From: Tethya wilhelma
Taxonomy: Eukaryota; Porifera; Demospongiae; Tethyida; Tethyidae
Reading direction: 5' to 3'
DNA: 64,000 bases
Assembly: GCA_964030475.1 (NCBI GenBank)
Contig: CAXIPT010000054.1
Location: forward strand, 43,115-107,114
The notes beneath the pieces were generated by a model that had not been told where the DNA came from, ran no database searches, and saw only the letters and a program-made list of their open reading frames with translations. Below are positions 1 to 11,104 of the stretch, one piece after another (position 1 is the first letter of the stretch; each line of letters opens with the position of its first letter). The position numbers and the translations under genes were made by a program.

Positions 1-1072
1 TTCGTGGAAATCCGAAGAGGGTGTCGATTTTTTGCGACGTGGAATGACCCAGAGGTCACGTGCAGGTAAGATTGCCTAGTTCTAGGGGTGGAGTCTGGGA
101 AGTTTTGAACCTTTCTAGCTATGCATGTGCACACACACATGGTTCAAATTCAATTTCGAGACTAAAATAGTGTTTGTGTTTGAGTGGAAAGATGGCCCCT
201 CTGTACAAAAATAATAGCCATGTTGGAGTACATTCTAGTGGCGATGGATGTCACAAGACAGAAAGAGCTTCTTCCAGAATTGTTTGTCAAATTTTGAATG
301 CTGCAACTGGATCATCAGCAAGTGTTTGTTTTGATTCTCAGCCTCATTCCTGTAAGTATTCTGATGTAAGTAATCCCTCAGGCATCATAATGATACCAGT
401 GTCACATGACAATATTTTGAGCCAGGTCACAGCTGTAAAGGCTTTAACTAGATAAAGACCTCAAAAGAATGTACACCTAGCATTACACGAGAAAAGCTTT
501 CTTTTTTTGTGGGTTAAGCTTCAAGTATAGTCAAAAGCAAAGGCAACAAAGAGGCCATCTGGTGACTCTGCAGCTGACAAAGCCCCGCCTACTAAGCGGT
601 CACATGTCTATGATTCTCACCTTCAATAGATGACTGAGTTGGAAGAAATTTTGGATAAGTTGAAGTCCAAACACAACCCACATCAGAGCAGTTTCACTGT
701 TGGGCAAATCTCATCCAAATGAAAAGCGTGATTCATATGAATTACCTACTATCAAGCCTTTTTTTGGAGAGTGACAGCCAGAAACTAGTAGTACAGTTCC
801 AAGTGCAGGAAAAAGGATTCACTTATGTACTCAATGCATTGACCAACTGACTAAATGGCATAAATTGATGGAAGATGGAGTGATCTCAGAGGAGAAATGC
901 ATAAGACTATCTTGAGTGACATTGAGAAATTTTGAACATCATCAATCATAATGGTTTCGTCATTGCTGTAACACTAAAAGTTAGTATGCGCGTATAACAA
1001 TAACAGTTCTATGTGTTTGTATCATATCCTGCATGTTGTATCCCGTGAAGCAGTAACACTGTTGAAGGCTGA
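1..1072. other. No recognisable gene
   Basis: I see no assignable gene here. An open frame of 93 codons at 174-455 (+) has no motif I recognise and ordinary composition. The stretch at 540-960 looks like decayed sequence with no open frame of length. The minus strand at 960-1072 could hold further remains of the transposase fragment that ends at 1073, but I could not align it to the family. Confidence 0.4.
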
Positions 1073-1733
1073 TTAAACAACTTTTGTAAAGAATTGCATG
1101 TTCATCAACTGAAGGATTTCGTGGTCCTTAATAATATTTGATGTAGCTAAACATTTCCTCACATCTAGTAGTCCTTGAGAAGAAATAGCTGCTACAGATG
1201 ACATACAAGTACCTCTGCTTAAGTGACTATGATTGATTGAGGAAAACTTCGGATTTGATAGCAAAACTTTCGAATTTGATCACGCCTATTTCATCCACCC
1301 AAACAAAGAAAACAGTCAGATAGTACATCACTTGGGCCATAAATGCACCTCTGTGACTGATGCATCGCTGCTTGCCTACTTGAACTATTCTACAGACTGT
1401 TGATCCAGACACAGGTACTCCAGTAGAGCAGTGAATTTCTTGGCATATCTCATCCAAATAAAGCCATGAATTTTCTATAAGTAAGCCGATAATGTAGTGC
1501 ACATGGTATTTATTAAGCTTTCTTGTTTCAGGCCTTTTTCCTGATCGTTTACAGGGAGATAGATCATCCTCTTGAATGTACCTCTTGTACAAACGATGTG
1601 CACTTTTAACACAAATTTGTAAGCGTCTGACGATATCTCTAAATTTGAGACCCATGCCCAGTCTCTGCTGGACAACTCTGATTGCAATATCTCTGCTGTA
1701 AGCAGTCTTTCGTGAAGGCTCAGCTGAAGTCAT
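1073..1733 (-). pseudogene. Tc1/IS630-type transposase remnant
   Basis: Transposase of the IS630/Tc1/mariner superfamily (cut-and-paste DNA transposition in the nucleus). The frame 1733-1227 gives 168 residues. About residues 15-60 form a paired-type helix-turn-helix (RDIVRRLQ, then SAHRLYKRY), and about residues 85-118 match the second DNA-binding part (LDEICQEIH, STVCRIVQ). FVWVDEIG near residue 145 fits the first catalytic Asp of the DDE domain. The protein continues in another frame at 1264-1073, where RGTCMSSVAAISSQG resembles the strand after that Asp. The second Asp and the final Asp/Glu are missing, and at least one frameshift is present. It is therefore dead and truncated. No terminal inverted repeats were found next to it. 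Confidence 0.75.
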
Positions 1734-1789
1734 ATTGAGTCAACAAGTTTTAAATTTAAACTTTCTGCATAAATATACACATGGGTCCA

Positions 1790-1906
1790 GAGCATGCTGA
1801 GATGTAGCGCAGGACATCTGTGCAAGAAAAAAGTTCACGGAAAACCGCGAATTAAACTAAAACCGCATTTTACTCCAAAAAAATTTCCTAACCGGCAAGT
1901 TTTCCC
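1790..1906 (+). repeat. Element A fragment (A2, right end)
   Basis: About 115 bp closely match 2880-3006, the right end of element A1, including the GCATGCTGAGATGTAGCGCA motif and most of the inverted repeat. The last bases of the terminus are absent, so this is a truncated copy. An open frame at 1794-2075 crosses it and is not considered a gene. Confidence 0.75.
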
Positions 1907-2105
1907 ATACACATATTACTATGCAGTCAAAAGTTACTACAACTACAGTGATCCTGGTTATCCTTACCGATTGATACTATCAGCCTACACATCCTATCTA
2001 CTAACCCACTTCATCAGTCTACAATTTCATTGGGTGCACAGTGTATATGGCAGACTGAAAGAAGCCAAAACATGATGACTAAACTTATAAGCAAAACTGA
2101 TTATT

Positions 2106-3016
2106 TGTGACCTGTCAAGGGAAAACCTGCCGGTTAGGAAAATCTGCGAATTTTGAGTTAGCTATTCCACGTACATCTAGGCCTTCCTAGGAAGCGCATA
2201 TCAAAATTTGATGCGCATAGCTCAAGTAGTTTTCCAGATATAGCTGTTGTAAGCAGCCCTGCCTCCACTCGTGGCTTCCTAGAAAAACGGTTGTAAAGTT
2301 GTTGTTAGGTAAACTATGGGCGGTCCGTATACTCTCCGTATCATAATTAGATCATGTACAGTACATGCTGAATATTACCACAGCCAGCCACGTGGGGACT
2401 AAAAATCATTTAGTGAGAAGCGAGTAGCTAGGAAAGAAGACCCAGAAGACAGCTAATGGACTCAAGGAGGTAAGCGCTTGCTAGTAGAGAGATAGATTCT
2501 AGGTACAGTAAGTTCTAAGAACTAAGATAAGCCTCAAAATTACCTGTACGCGATCGCCGTACAGGGAGAGGCATTACCTACGAGTAGAAATGTACTGTAT
2601 GAAAGCGCTTGGCTTAGACAAGCATGTAGAAAGCTTTAGCTTACCTTTCTGTCTATGTGCTGTAGCAAATTTTTGAGATTAGTCAGCTTATAAGTAAGAG
2701 AGAACATCGAATAATAAATTATTTTTAGTGGCAGCTGCCTTGCTCATAAATATTCGCTACGGTTTGTTGCACAGCATAGCAACTGTTCTCCGTGTTAGCA
2801 ACTAAGTAAAAATGAACGAGGCTGAAACTACTGGCTATATCTCTGCAACAGAAGCAGCTCCACCCCTCAAATTTTGCATGGAGCATGCTGAGATGTAGCG
2901 CAGCGCATCCGTGCAAGAAAAAAAAATTCGCGCAAAAACGCGAATTAAACTAAAACCGCATTTTACTCCAAAAACAATAATTTCCTAACCGGCAGGTTTT
3001 CCCTTGACAGGTCACA
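2106..3016 (+). mobile_element. TIR element A1, non-autonomous
   Basis: A 911-bp element bounded by perfect 36-bp terminal inverted repeats (2106-2141 and 2981-3016) beginning TGTGACCTGTCAAGGG. It has no coding capacity. The terminus resembles that of element B (TGTGACC), and the interior shares the GCGAATTTTGAGTTAGC motif just inside the left end. A palindrome CCTGTACG..CGTACAGG lies at 2543-2566. A splice-donor-like GGAGGTAAGCG sits near 2467, as in A3 and in the B copies. One B copy shows a TA target duplication, which suggests Tc1/mariner-type mobilisation; flanking bases here do not confirm it. Confidence 0.85.
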
Positions 3017-3167
3017 TTTGTGAAAATAATGTTAATATGTTATGGATTCAGTGTGCATAACAAAAAATTGCACTCTGAATCATGTGGTTACCATTTGGAG
3101 TATTCATACAACAAATTTTATACAATTCCCCTTGCTCAAATAGTTGCCCGTCATCATGTCACGAACA

Positions 3168-4189
3168 TTCTCAGTACGGTAGTACTGGGTACATAGGAAT
3201 GGCACGGATGGCCCATTAGCGTAATACAAATATTCACGCAAATAACTCTGCAAAAACTGATGGCTTGGCACTAAAAGGCTTATAAAGCTACATTCTCTTT
3301 CTAACAAGCCTAAAAACATGGCCTAAAACCATTGCTAAGGTAGCAAACTAAAATATGACAAACCTCCAATTTTCTTCTTCTATGTTATTTCAGCGTATCT
3401 GGAAGAATGTTCACTTTCAGAAGCTGATTCTTGAACGAACAAACTTGGTACCATTGTCTTCACGTGCTTTTGGTATCGTGTGCTCGAGTCTCCCGTTGAA
3501 TGGCTAGATACAAGGCGAAAAGCGATTCTCCGTATGGCAGCCATTCATTTCTATATCATGCATAAATTTATAAGCTACTTGAAAAGTCAAATAGACGACC
3601 CTTTTCCAGGTAGACGTGTGTGTGTTATTTGGAATCCGAATATTCGCTGCCTGCCTGCTTTATCTGAAGATTTCTGGTTGTGCTGGCCTCTCTGTAACCT
3701 TTCAGTCTTCATAGACTACTGTGTTACTGTGTTATGTAGTATTCATTATAAGATGAGCAAAGCAATTAAATTTTGGTAGATACAGCTCAACCACTTCAGT
3801 ACTGATAGCCTGAGCATTGATTAACTATAATATCCATGCTGATAGTGTACAAGTAACTACCATATACACACAAACTCAAATGTGATTCGTAGAATTATGA
3901 AAAAATGAAAACAAACAAGTAAAAAACAACATTGGAAATGTAATGAGACATAGGAATGGCCAAATTGTAAAAAGAAGGCAAACAAGATGGAATGGCTGGC
4001 AGAGTGTGTAAAGAATTATTCCTATGGGAAACATGAGGGACTCAACATGGAAAGAGAGTACTACATGCAGCCCACACAAGAAGAATTCTGCACACACTCT
4101 GCCAGCCATTCCATCTTGTTTGCCTTCTTTTTACGATTTGGCGATTCCTATGTCTCATTACATTTCCAATGTTTGTTTTTTTTACTTGT
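3168..4189 (+). mobile_element. Repeat C, copy 1 (full length)
   Basis: Full-length copy of the dominant repeat of this window, about 1.02 kb. It begins with the palindrome CAGTAC-GGTA-GTACTG and the TACATAGGAATGGCACGG motif. It contains a pyrimidine-rich tract and the block CACTTTCAGAAGCTGATTC, and ends with the foldback segment D at 3915-4189. Open frames inside (3480-3779, 3876-4109, 3987-4217) differ between copies and are not genes. Confidence 0.85.
3915..4189. repeat. Foldback hairpin D (right end of C)
   Basis: An imperfect long palindrome of about 275 bp. The left arm starts ACAAGT, then ACATTGGAAATGTAATGAG and ACATAGGAATGGCC. The right arm is its complement, ending CATTTCCAATG...ACTTGT. 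Arms are about 110 bp around a short loop that contains AGAGAGTACTACATGCAG. The same hairpin closes C copies at 5593, 31417, 56610 and elsewhere, and also occurs alone, as at 57889-58105. Confidence 0.85.
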
Positions 4190-4224
4190 AATCATTAATT
4201 TATGGTGTTCCCAGTAAGGCTTCA

Positions 4225-5925
4225 TGAGATTCAGGGACTACTCACTGAGCTGCTGCCATATTGTGAGTGATTGGTCCATTGGTCCTTTGAGGTTGAGCAC
4301 TTCATGTGAAGTAGTCTTTCCTTTGCGTTTGTTCCTCTTTCTCTTTCCAGTTGCACCACACCAAAAGATGTGTCAGGAAAATTCAGTTGAACACGATGTA
4401 TTAAGACAAAGATTGGTTCTGTTTCAGGTTTGCCCACTAGTCTGACATGCACATAGCTGAGAGTACCCGATAGGACTCAAAAAATGGTCTAGTAAGCTTC
4501 CACACTTTGCCTTTCATTTCTCCTGGCATATCCACCATACATAGGAATGGCACGGGTGCCCCATTAGCGCAATACAAATATTCACGCGAATAACTCTGCA
4601 AAAACTGAGCACTTGGCACTAAAAGGCTTCTTAAGCTACTATTTAGCTCTTTCTCTTTCTAACAAGCCTAAAAACATGGCCTAAAACCATCGCTACCAAC
4701 GCTAAAGTACCAAACAAAAATATGCCAAACCTTCAATTTTCTCCATCTTCTTCTTATTCTTCTATGTTGGCAAGCCTTTTCTCAGAGACCGCTCACTTTC
4801 AGAAGCTGATTCTTGAATGAATAAACTTGGTATCTTTGTCTTTAGTCGCTTTTTGCATCGGTTATTCATTTCTCTAGCTGAGTCGCTAGATACAAGACGA
4901 AAAGCGTCTTCTCCGTATGGCAGCCATTCATTTCTCTACTCATTAATAAATTCATTAGCTACTTTGGAAATCAAAGTGACGACCCTTTCCAGTTAGACAA
5001 GTGTGCGTTATTTGGAATCCGAATATTCGCTGCCTGCCTGTTTTACCTGAAGCAAACATATTATTAGAGGCTAGCCTCTAATATCTATCCCTGAAGATTT
5101 CTGGTTGTGCTGAAGTCTCTGTAACCAGTTACCGGTACCTTTCAGCCTTGAATATTCAGGAGGTGAATAGATTACTTTGTTACATAGTTGTCAAAAATTT
5201 CATAAGAAGATGAGCAGCTGCTTCACTGACATTGCTGATATTGTAGATTATAACATAAGCTATAATATCCATGCTACAAGTAACTACCATATACATACGA
5301 ACTTAAACTGTGATGTAGAATTATGAAAAAATGAGAACAAACAAGTGAAAAAAACATTGGAAATGTAATGAGACAGGAATGGCCAAATAGAAAGCAAACG
5401 AGATGGAATAGCTGTTTGAGTGTGAAAAGAATTATTCCTATGGGCAAAATGAGGGACTCAACATGAAAAGAGAGTAGCCCACACAGGAATGATTCTGCAC
5501 ACACTCAAACAGGTATTCCATCTTGTTTGCTTTCTTTTTTACAATTTGGCCATTCCTATGTCTCATTACATTTCCAATGTTTTTTTCACTTGTCCACCAT
5601 TACTCTGCTACCTTATGTGGGCACTTGTCCAGGCATCCGACAATCCTAGTATTACAGCTATATAGTAAGTATCAGGAAAGATAACACAAAGACTTTTGGC
5701 ATGATTGAAAACATTTTCTGAGGGGAGTAGTGGATCCTTTCTATTAAGAAGATAGAATGGAGATTCACATGTAGTTTCCTGAACTGTGGATCCATACGCA
5801 AACAGGAGGAATGGTAGGTCCCAGTCGCTTCCATTTTCCTCTGCAATCATGTGGGAGAGTGTGCAGTTAAATTACTCAACAAATCTGTCTCTTTGGGGGT
5901 GATAGGCGGCAGTATTCACCTTCTT
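4225..5925 (-). pseudogene. Ty3/gypsy-type integrase fragment, split by repeat C
   Basis: Integrase end of a gypsy-type LTR retrotransposon polyprotein. At 5925-5600 the minus strand reads NTAAYHPQRDRFVE, the motif around the catalytic Glu, followed by an in-frame TAA. It then gives LPFLLFAY and SPFYLLNRKDPLLP, typical of the core's end. After an insertion (C copy 2, 4538-5593), 4537-4225 gives KLTRPFFESYRVLS and VGKPETEPIFVLIHRVQ, the C-terminal beta-barrel region. Stops and frame changes show it is dead. No RT, protease or LTR is visible nearby; a foldback arm (S1) abuts the upstream side at 5928. Confidence 0.7.
4538..5593 (+). mobile_element. Repeat C, copy 2, inserted in integrase
   Basis: C copy lacking the palindromic tip: it starts at TACATAGGAATGGCACGGG. 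It carries the normal body, a small local duplication of TCTAATATC near 5067, and ends in hairpin D (about 5337-5593). It interrupts the gypsy integrase fragment, since the two integrase parts on the minus strand are contiguous in the family. Confidence 0.8.
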
Positions 5926-5927
5926 GA

Positions 5928-6035
5928 CAAGTAGTAAAAATTTCAAAAAAATAAGTAGTGTAGGAATGGGTAGTGCGGTAAAAAGCATTGGAACAAGGCA
6001 TGTCTCAATTTCGGCACATGGCTACTTCATTTTTG
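5928..6035 (+). repeat. Foldback element S, single arm
   Basis: Matches the left arm of the foldback element S2 at 31662-31772 (AAAAATTTCAAAAAAATAAG, GGAATGGGTAGTGC, TCGGCACATGGCTACTTCA). Only one arm is present, so this is a solo or truncated copy. Confidence 0.7.
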
Positions 6036-6472
6036 ATTTATTCTTGATTGATATCCCTAATATGGATCTTCAGTGTCATAAATGCAATACCATAGCTTTG
6101 TGTTGTGTTGATTCAATCTAATCAGTTGGCTAAGAAGTGGAGTAAACCATAACAATTAAGACAGGCAACTTAAACACTAAGTTTCAAAGCTTTCTAGTTT
6201 TTGCTATTTGAGATTGAAAAGAGTATCAAGGAATGTAGTACCCATGAAAAGAACCTACTTTGTGCTGTCAAAGTTGGCTCAACACATTCTGGTTCTCTGG
6301 AAATCCTTTTCAAGTAAGTCAGTTACGAAATAAGTACATAAGTACGTTAGATGAACAAAAATGGCACTATGGTGGCTTCCCAATAGCGCTCACTACGAGT
6401 GTTGAGGAAAGTTTTGGTGCGTTTTAGGCCTTGCATGCAGTTGGTAATCTTTCAGTAAGAGCCTCTGAGCAA
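6036..6472. other. No gene; divergent Helitron-end fragment
   Basis: No gene is seen. About 6220-6400 contains AGTATCAAGGAATGTAGTAC and TTTTCAAGTAAGTCAGTTA plus a GTACGTTAGA..GAACAAAA block, resembling 44195-44345 in the 5' part of the Helitron element P2. The stretch ends at a single N (6473), where the sequence jumps into a C copy. Confidence 0.5.
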
Positions 6473-6473
6473 N

Positions 6474-7311
6474 TCTTTTTACGATTTAGCCATTCCAGTG
6501 TCTCATTACATTTCCAATGTTTTTTTTTACTTGTTCTCATTTTTCCGTATTTCTAAAAATTACATTTGAGTTGGTGTGTGTAGCTAGCTACTAAGCTAGT
6601 AGTCTAGCAAGCCAGACTCACTGAGCCAGCTGAGCTGGTACTTGAAGTCACAACTTGTTGTGTAGCCTGCTTGATACTGAAGTGAAACACACATCTCAGT
6701 CATTTGGAGGCAGGACTCTGAGCTGTATCATAAGATTTACTTGTCTTTCTATATGTTATGATAGTCAAAGTCCTGATTCATCTCTTAAGAAGAATAACCA
6801 GGTATCACAAAATAATTCCAGGCAAATTCAGTGCATTTCATTTCAAATAACGCACACTTTTGTGTGTGGAAAGGGTCGTCAATTCGAATTTTCTAGAAGC
6901 TAATGAATTGTAGAAATTAATGGCGGCCATATGGAGGAGGCGCTTTTCGCCTTGTATCTAGCTACTCAATGAGAGGCGCTAAAAACCGATGGCAAAAGCG
7001 ACTGTACCGAAAGAAACCAAGTTCATCAGTTCAAGAATCAGCTTCTAAAAGTGAATAGTCTCTGAGAAAAGTTGAGCCAAGATAGAAAAAGAAGAATAAG
7101 AAGAAGATGGAGAAAATTGGAGGTTTGGCATATGTGTGTTTGTTACTTTAGCGATGTTTTTAGGCCATGTTTTTGGGCTCATTAGAAAGAGAAAGAGCTA
7201 AATAGTAGCTTTAGAAGCCTTTTAGTGCTACGAGCTCAGTTTTTGCAGAGTTATTCGCGTGAATTGCGCTAATGGGCCATTCCTGTGTACCCAGTATTAC
7301 CGTACTGGGAA
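6474..7311 (-). mobile_element. Repeat C, copy 3 (variant C', truncated)
   Basis: Reverse-oriented C copy from the assembly join at 6473 to the palindromic tip ending ACCGTACTGGGAA. The body is the C' variant (TAGTCTAGCAAGCCAGACTC, CAGTCATTTGGAGGCAGG) also found at 46175-46868 and 56160-56340. The distal half of hairpin D is missing. Confidence 0.8.
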
Positions 7312-7448
7312 TAATACTAAAATATTTTGAATAAAAACCTTTTTTCGTAGCGGCAAACTAAGAAATCTACAATATTTTAGCCTCAAATTTAAATGGCCAT
7401 ATATGAAAAACAAATTTGTTTCCATGGCAACCATTGAATGTGTGTATT

Positions 7449-8491
7449 TGTGACCGAATTTTGGAAAACCGACCACTTCGAGCAATCCGCGAATTTTGAG
7501 ATAGCGATTGCATTGTACATTGCAGCTAGCTATTTTCCAAATTTGAAGCTATAGTTTTGGAGATATGAGCTCACATATAACGACCGTTCATTCCAATTTT
7601 ACTCACTAAAATTGTAATCGAATACGTTGCTAAGTGCGAGTACACAAAATCCGTATACTATCCGTGTTACAACGAATTTATGTTTGTTGTACAATTTTCG
7701 TGTAGTATCAGCATATGCATGAAGTTAGTTGAAGCGCTAGTTAAAACTTACTTTAGGAGCCTTTTCAAAGATACAGAAGACCAGGGAACCTTCCAGGAGG
7801 ATTCACCAGCGAGGTAAGTAAGTCTATTAAGTAGAATAATATAGCGGGTGGGCTGTAACTAGAATAACTAGGCTATAAATGGCGCAGAAATAAGCGCCCA
7901 ATAATAAATGCATGTATCTTTACCAGTAGAAAATAGTCTAGCTAATACTTATTACCCATAATCATAAGCGCTTAGCTTCTAACCCCCACAGATTTCATTG
8001 CAAATTTATAATACACAATGTACACAACATTCATTCATTATCATGCACAGATAAACAGCTTCTGGCTTAGCCCAGCAATTCTGCAACACTGTAGGGTGTC
8101 TTCTGATCATCTGAGGGAGATTTCTTTCTGCTAGAATCGTTTAGTTCGTGAACAATGTAATAATGAATGTATTGTTTTTGTTGCAAATTAAATATGCATT
8201 ATTGTAATGAGATGCATAGCATCATGTACTTATCAGAATAATTAATCAATGAACATGGCAACACATCCCGTGTACTAACGGGAGAGAAGCTAGCCATGGC
8301 TAAAACGCTCATATCTCAGCAATAGAAGCAGCCCCACCCGTAAAATCACGTCTGCAGCTCGTCAAGGTATGCCCCTCCCATTTGGTGCAAAAAAATTATT
8401 TTCGCGCGCGCGTCGCGTATTACGCTAAAACCGCCTATTACTACAAAAAAACTTTTGCTCGAAGTGGTCGGTTTTCCAAAATTTGGTCACA
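7449..8491 (+). mobile_element. TIR element B1, non-autonomous
   Basis: A 1,043-bp element with terminal inverted repeats of about 35 bp: TGTGACCGAATTTTGGAAAA on the left and its complement on the right (TGCTCGAAGTGGTCGG then TTTTCCAAAATTTGGTCACA). No coding frame. It carries GAGGTAAGTAAGT near 7811, a consensus splice donor conserved in B3. Related copies are at 27337, 48412 and 45079. Confidence 0.85.
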
Positions 8492-8632
8492 TTTATGCAT
8501 GTATGCTGAATCTAAATATGAAATAAAATTATTCACAATAAAGCTTAGTATTAAATACTAGTCAAAACTCTGAACACATTTTCAGCAAATTCAGATCAAG
8601 AAAAAACATGATACCTGCCTTAACTACACTGA

Positions 8633-8877
8633 GACCCTTCAATCTGCCTTGTGGTTAATCTCAAGGCCTACGTGGAGAAGACATCAAACATTCACAGAAG
8701 AGTTAAGGGAGATCCAGTTCCTTTATTTGTTTCCTTTCGGCTCCAGTTTCTTCATCAAGGTTGCCTGCAGCAGGCAGGGATTGACACATCTCTATTTAAG
8801 GCACACTCTACTAAAGCTGCCTCCAAATCCACAGCCAAAGCAGCTGGCCTGTCAATCCAAGAGATTATAAGTAAAAA
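8633..8877 (+). pseudogene. DIRS tyrosine recombinase C-terminus (duplicate arm)
   Basis: Encodes the C-terminal part of a DIRS-type tyrosine recombinase: NLKAYVEKTSN, GDPVPLFVSF, then LFKAHSTKAASKSTAKAAG, which is the HxxR box (here HSTK, with Lys for the usual Arg). It is a near copy, in inverse orientation, of 12128-12368 and ends at the same abnormal junction with repeat C. The catalytic Tyr is lost beyond the junction. Frame changes relative to the other copy show it is dead. It forms one arm of a large inverted duplication. Confidence 0.75.
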
Positions 8878-9765
8878 AAACACATTGGAAATGTATTCCC
8901 AGTACAGTAGTGCAATCAAAATATTCACGCGAATAACTCTGCAAAAAACGAGCACTTGGCACTATAAGGCTTCTAAAGCTTCACTTTAGCTCATTCTCTT
9001 TCTAATGAGCCTAAAAACATGGCCTAAAACCATTGCTAAAGTACTTAACTAAATTATGCCAAACCTCCAATTTTCTCCATCTTCTTCTTCTTCTATCTTG
9101 GCACGACTGACCGCTCACTTTCAGAAGCTGATTCATGAATGAATAAACTTGGTTTCTTTGTCTTCAGGTCCTTTTGACATCATTTTTGTATGTTTCTTGT
9201 TCAGTCACTAGATACAAGACAAAAAGCACTTTCTCCGTATGGTAGCCATTAATTTCTATGCTTGTGAATAATTCATTAGCTATGAGGGCAATCAAATTGA
9301 CGACCCTTTCCATTTAGACAAGTGTGTGTTATTTAGAATCCGAATATTCGCTGCCTGTCCGTTTTACCTGAAGATTTCTGGTTGTGTTGAAGCCTTTGTA
9401 ACCAGTTACCTTTCAGGTTTAAATATTTAAGTGAATAGACTACTTTGTTACTTAGTTGTCACTATAAAAAGATGAACAAAGCAAATAAATTTTGTAAGAT
9501 ACAGCTTCAGCCTCCTGAAATATAAACATAAAGCTAGCAAGCTATAATATCAATGCTGATAGTGTACAAGTAGCTACCATATACACACAAACTCAAATGT
9601 GATTTGTAGAAATATGAAAAAATGAGAACAAACAAGTGAAAAAAACATTGGAAATGTAATGAGACATAGGAATGGCCAAATCATAAAAAAGGAAGCCAAC
9701 AAGATGGAATGGCTGTTTGAGTGTGTAAAGAATTATTCCTATGGGCAACATGAGGGACTCAATAT
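8878..9765 (+). mobile_element. Repeat C, copy 4 (gapped)
   Basis: Starts with a short hairpin-D end (ACACATTGGAAATGTA) joined to TTCCCAGTAC, followed by a C body lacking the GGCACGGATGGCCC segment. It runs into hairpin D and a 47-base assembly gap (9766-9812). The same unusual junction occurs inverted at 12070-12128. Confidence 0.8.
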
Positions 9766-9812
9766 NNNNNNNNNNNNNNNNNNNNNNNNNNNNNNNNNNN
9801 NNNNNNNNNNNN

Positions 9813-10238
9813 ATACAAACCATTCAATTTTGATACTTACCCAATTACTGACTGGTTATTGATGTGTATAGTAGTACTGTTAAACTTTTTCTGTTGCTTC
9901 CAGGCATCTTGAATACTTGCCACCTGATGTCAGCCTCTTTTGAAGACCTCTTTCTCTTTCATGAGGGCTTGTTGTGTTGTAAAAAAAACAACAAAAAAGT
10001 AGCCAGCTGTTTAGTTGTAAAGATCCCGCGCAGAATCTTCATGCGCAATCATTCTATACTTCCGGTTGAGGTTTGTGGTGATGTTAAACGACACAATTAT
10101 GACGCAAATCTTCCTGCCCGCGCTCTTCGCGCGATATTCACGTGTTGCTATGTCCGACCACCCTTAATATCCATGCTGATAGTGTACATGTAACTAATAT
10201 ATCCACACAAACTCAAATGTGATTCATAGAATAATGAA
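9813..10238. other. No recognisable gene
   Basis: Sequence between the assembly gap and the next hairpin. A 109-codon open frame at 9864-10193 shows no family features. The last ~70 bases (ATATCCATGCTGATAGTGTA) are repeat C body. Confidence 0.4.
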
Positions 10239-11100
10239 AAAATGAGAATTAAACAAGGAAAAAAAACACATTGGAAATGTATTAACCATTTAGGGCCTGG
10301 ATAATTTATGCATACTTAATTAGACTTTATGAATATTAAATTAGTTTTATCTTTTGTAAATTTTTGTTTTTGCTATAGTCATAGCTACTGTCTTTCTTCA
10401 CTAGTTTTACTTAGGTATGGTTGGACTAAGCCATAACTGTATCAATACTGTTCTAAGTTAGTATTTGTTTACTTTAAACGCTTGTAAAAATGGAAGCAGT
10501 CAAAATTCGCCAAATTAGTAGCAAACTTTTGGCTTTTTTTCTAGCTAGCAGAGGAGGACTGCAGAAGCGATTATATGCAGGTATAGCCTAAGCCTCCCTG
10601 CACCTCAGTAGCTAGCGTCAAGCTTCTCCTGCAAAGAACTAGGAAAAAAACGTGAGTTTAAAACCGATGGCCCCGATCTTGACGCAAACGCGACAATTGA
10701 CTTCTAACGTGTATATCACCACACCCACTAATTAGATATCAGTCAAACTTGGTATTTTACTAGTGCACTACCTTACCTAATTGCATAGTGAGTCTAAATC
10801 CCACAGCTCAGAATAAAAAATATGCGTTAGGTTGCAAAAAATCGCTACCGTTGAATACGCGCATGCGGATTTATCCGCTATCGGCCCTAAAGGGTTAAGA
10901 CATAGGAATGGCAAATCGTAAAAAGAACGCAAACAAGATGGAATGGTTTATTGTGTAAAGAATTGTTCCTATGGGCAACATGAGGGACTCAAACATGGAA
11001 AAAGAGTACTACATGCAGCCCACACAGGAAAAATTCTGCACACACTGAAACAGCCATTCCATCTTGTTTGCATTCTTTTTACGATTTGCCATTCCTATGT
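10239..11100. repeat. Hairpin D copy carrying a TTAA element
   Basis: A D hairpin (AACAAGGAAAAAAAACACA... to CATTCCTATGTCTTA) whose left arm is interrupted after GGAAATGTA by element E1 (10286-10894). The D sequence resumes with GACATAGGAATGG. A second D copy begins directly at 11105. Confidence 0.75.
10286..10894 (-). mobile_element. TTAA-flanked element E1 (piggyBac-like MITE)
   Basis: A 609-bp element flanked by TTAA on both sides (10282-10285 and 10895-10898). Imperfect terminal inverted repeats read CCATTTAGGGCC and GGCCCTAAAGGG. TTAA duplication with CCC/CCY termini is the signature of piggyBac superfamily insertion. The interior matches E2-E4 (a GCAGGAGAAGCTTGACGCTA block, reversed here, and GATCTTGACGCAAACGCGA). 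No coding frame; mobilisation in trans is inferred. Confidence 0.8.
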
Positions 11101-11104
11101 CTTA

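Noticed and set aside
3480..5504. Several frames of 60-100 codons, some hydrophobic, such as 3876-4109 and 5274-5504
   Set aside because: They lie in repeat C and hairpin D, are not conserved between copies and change with indels.
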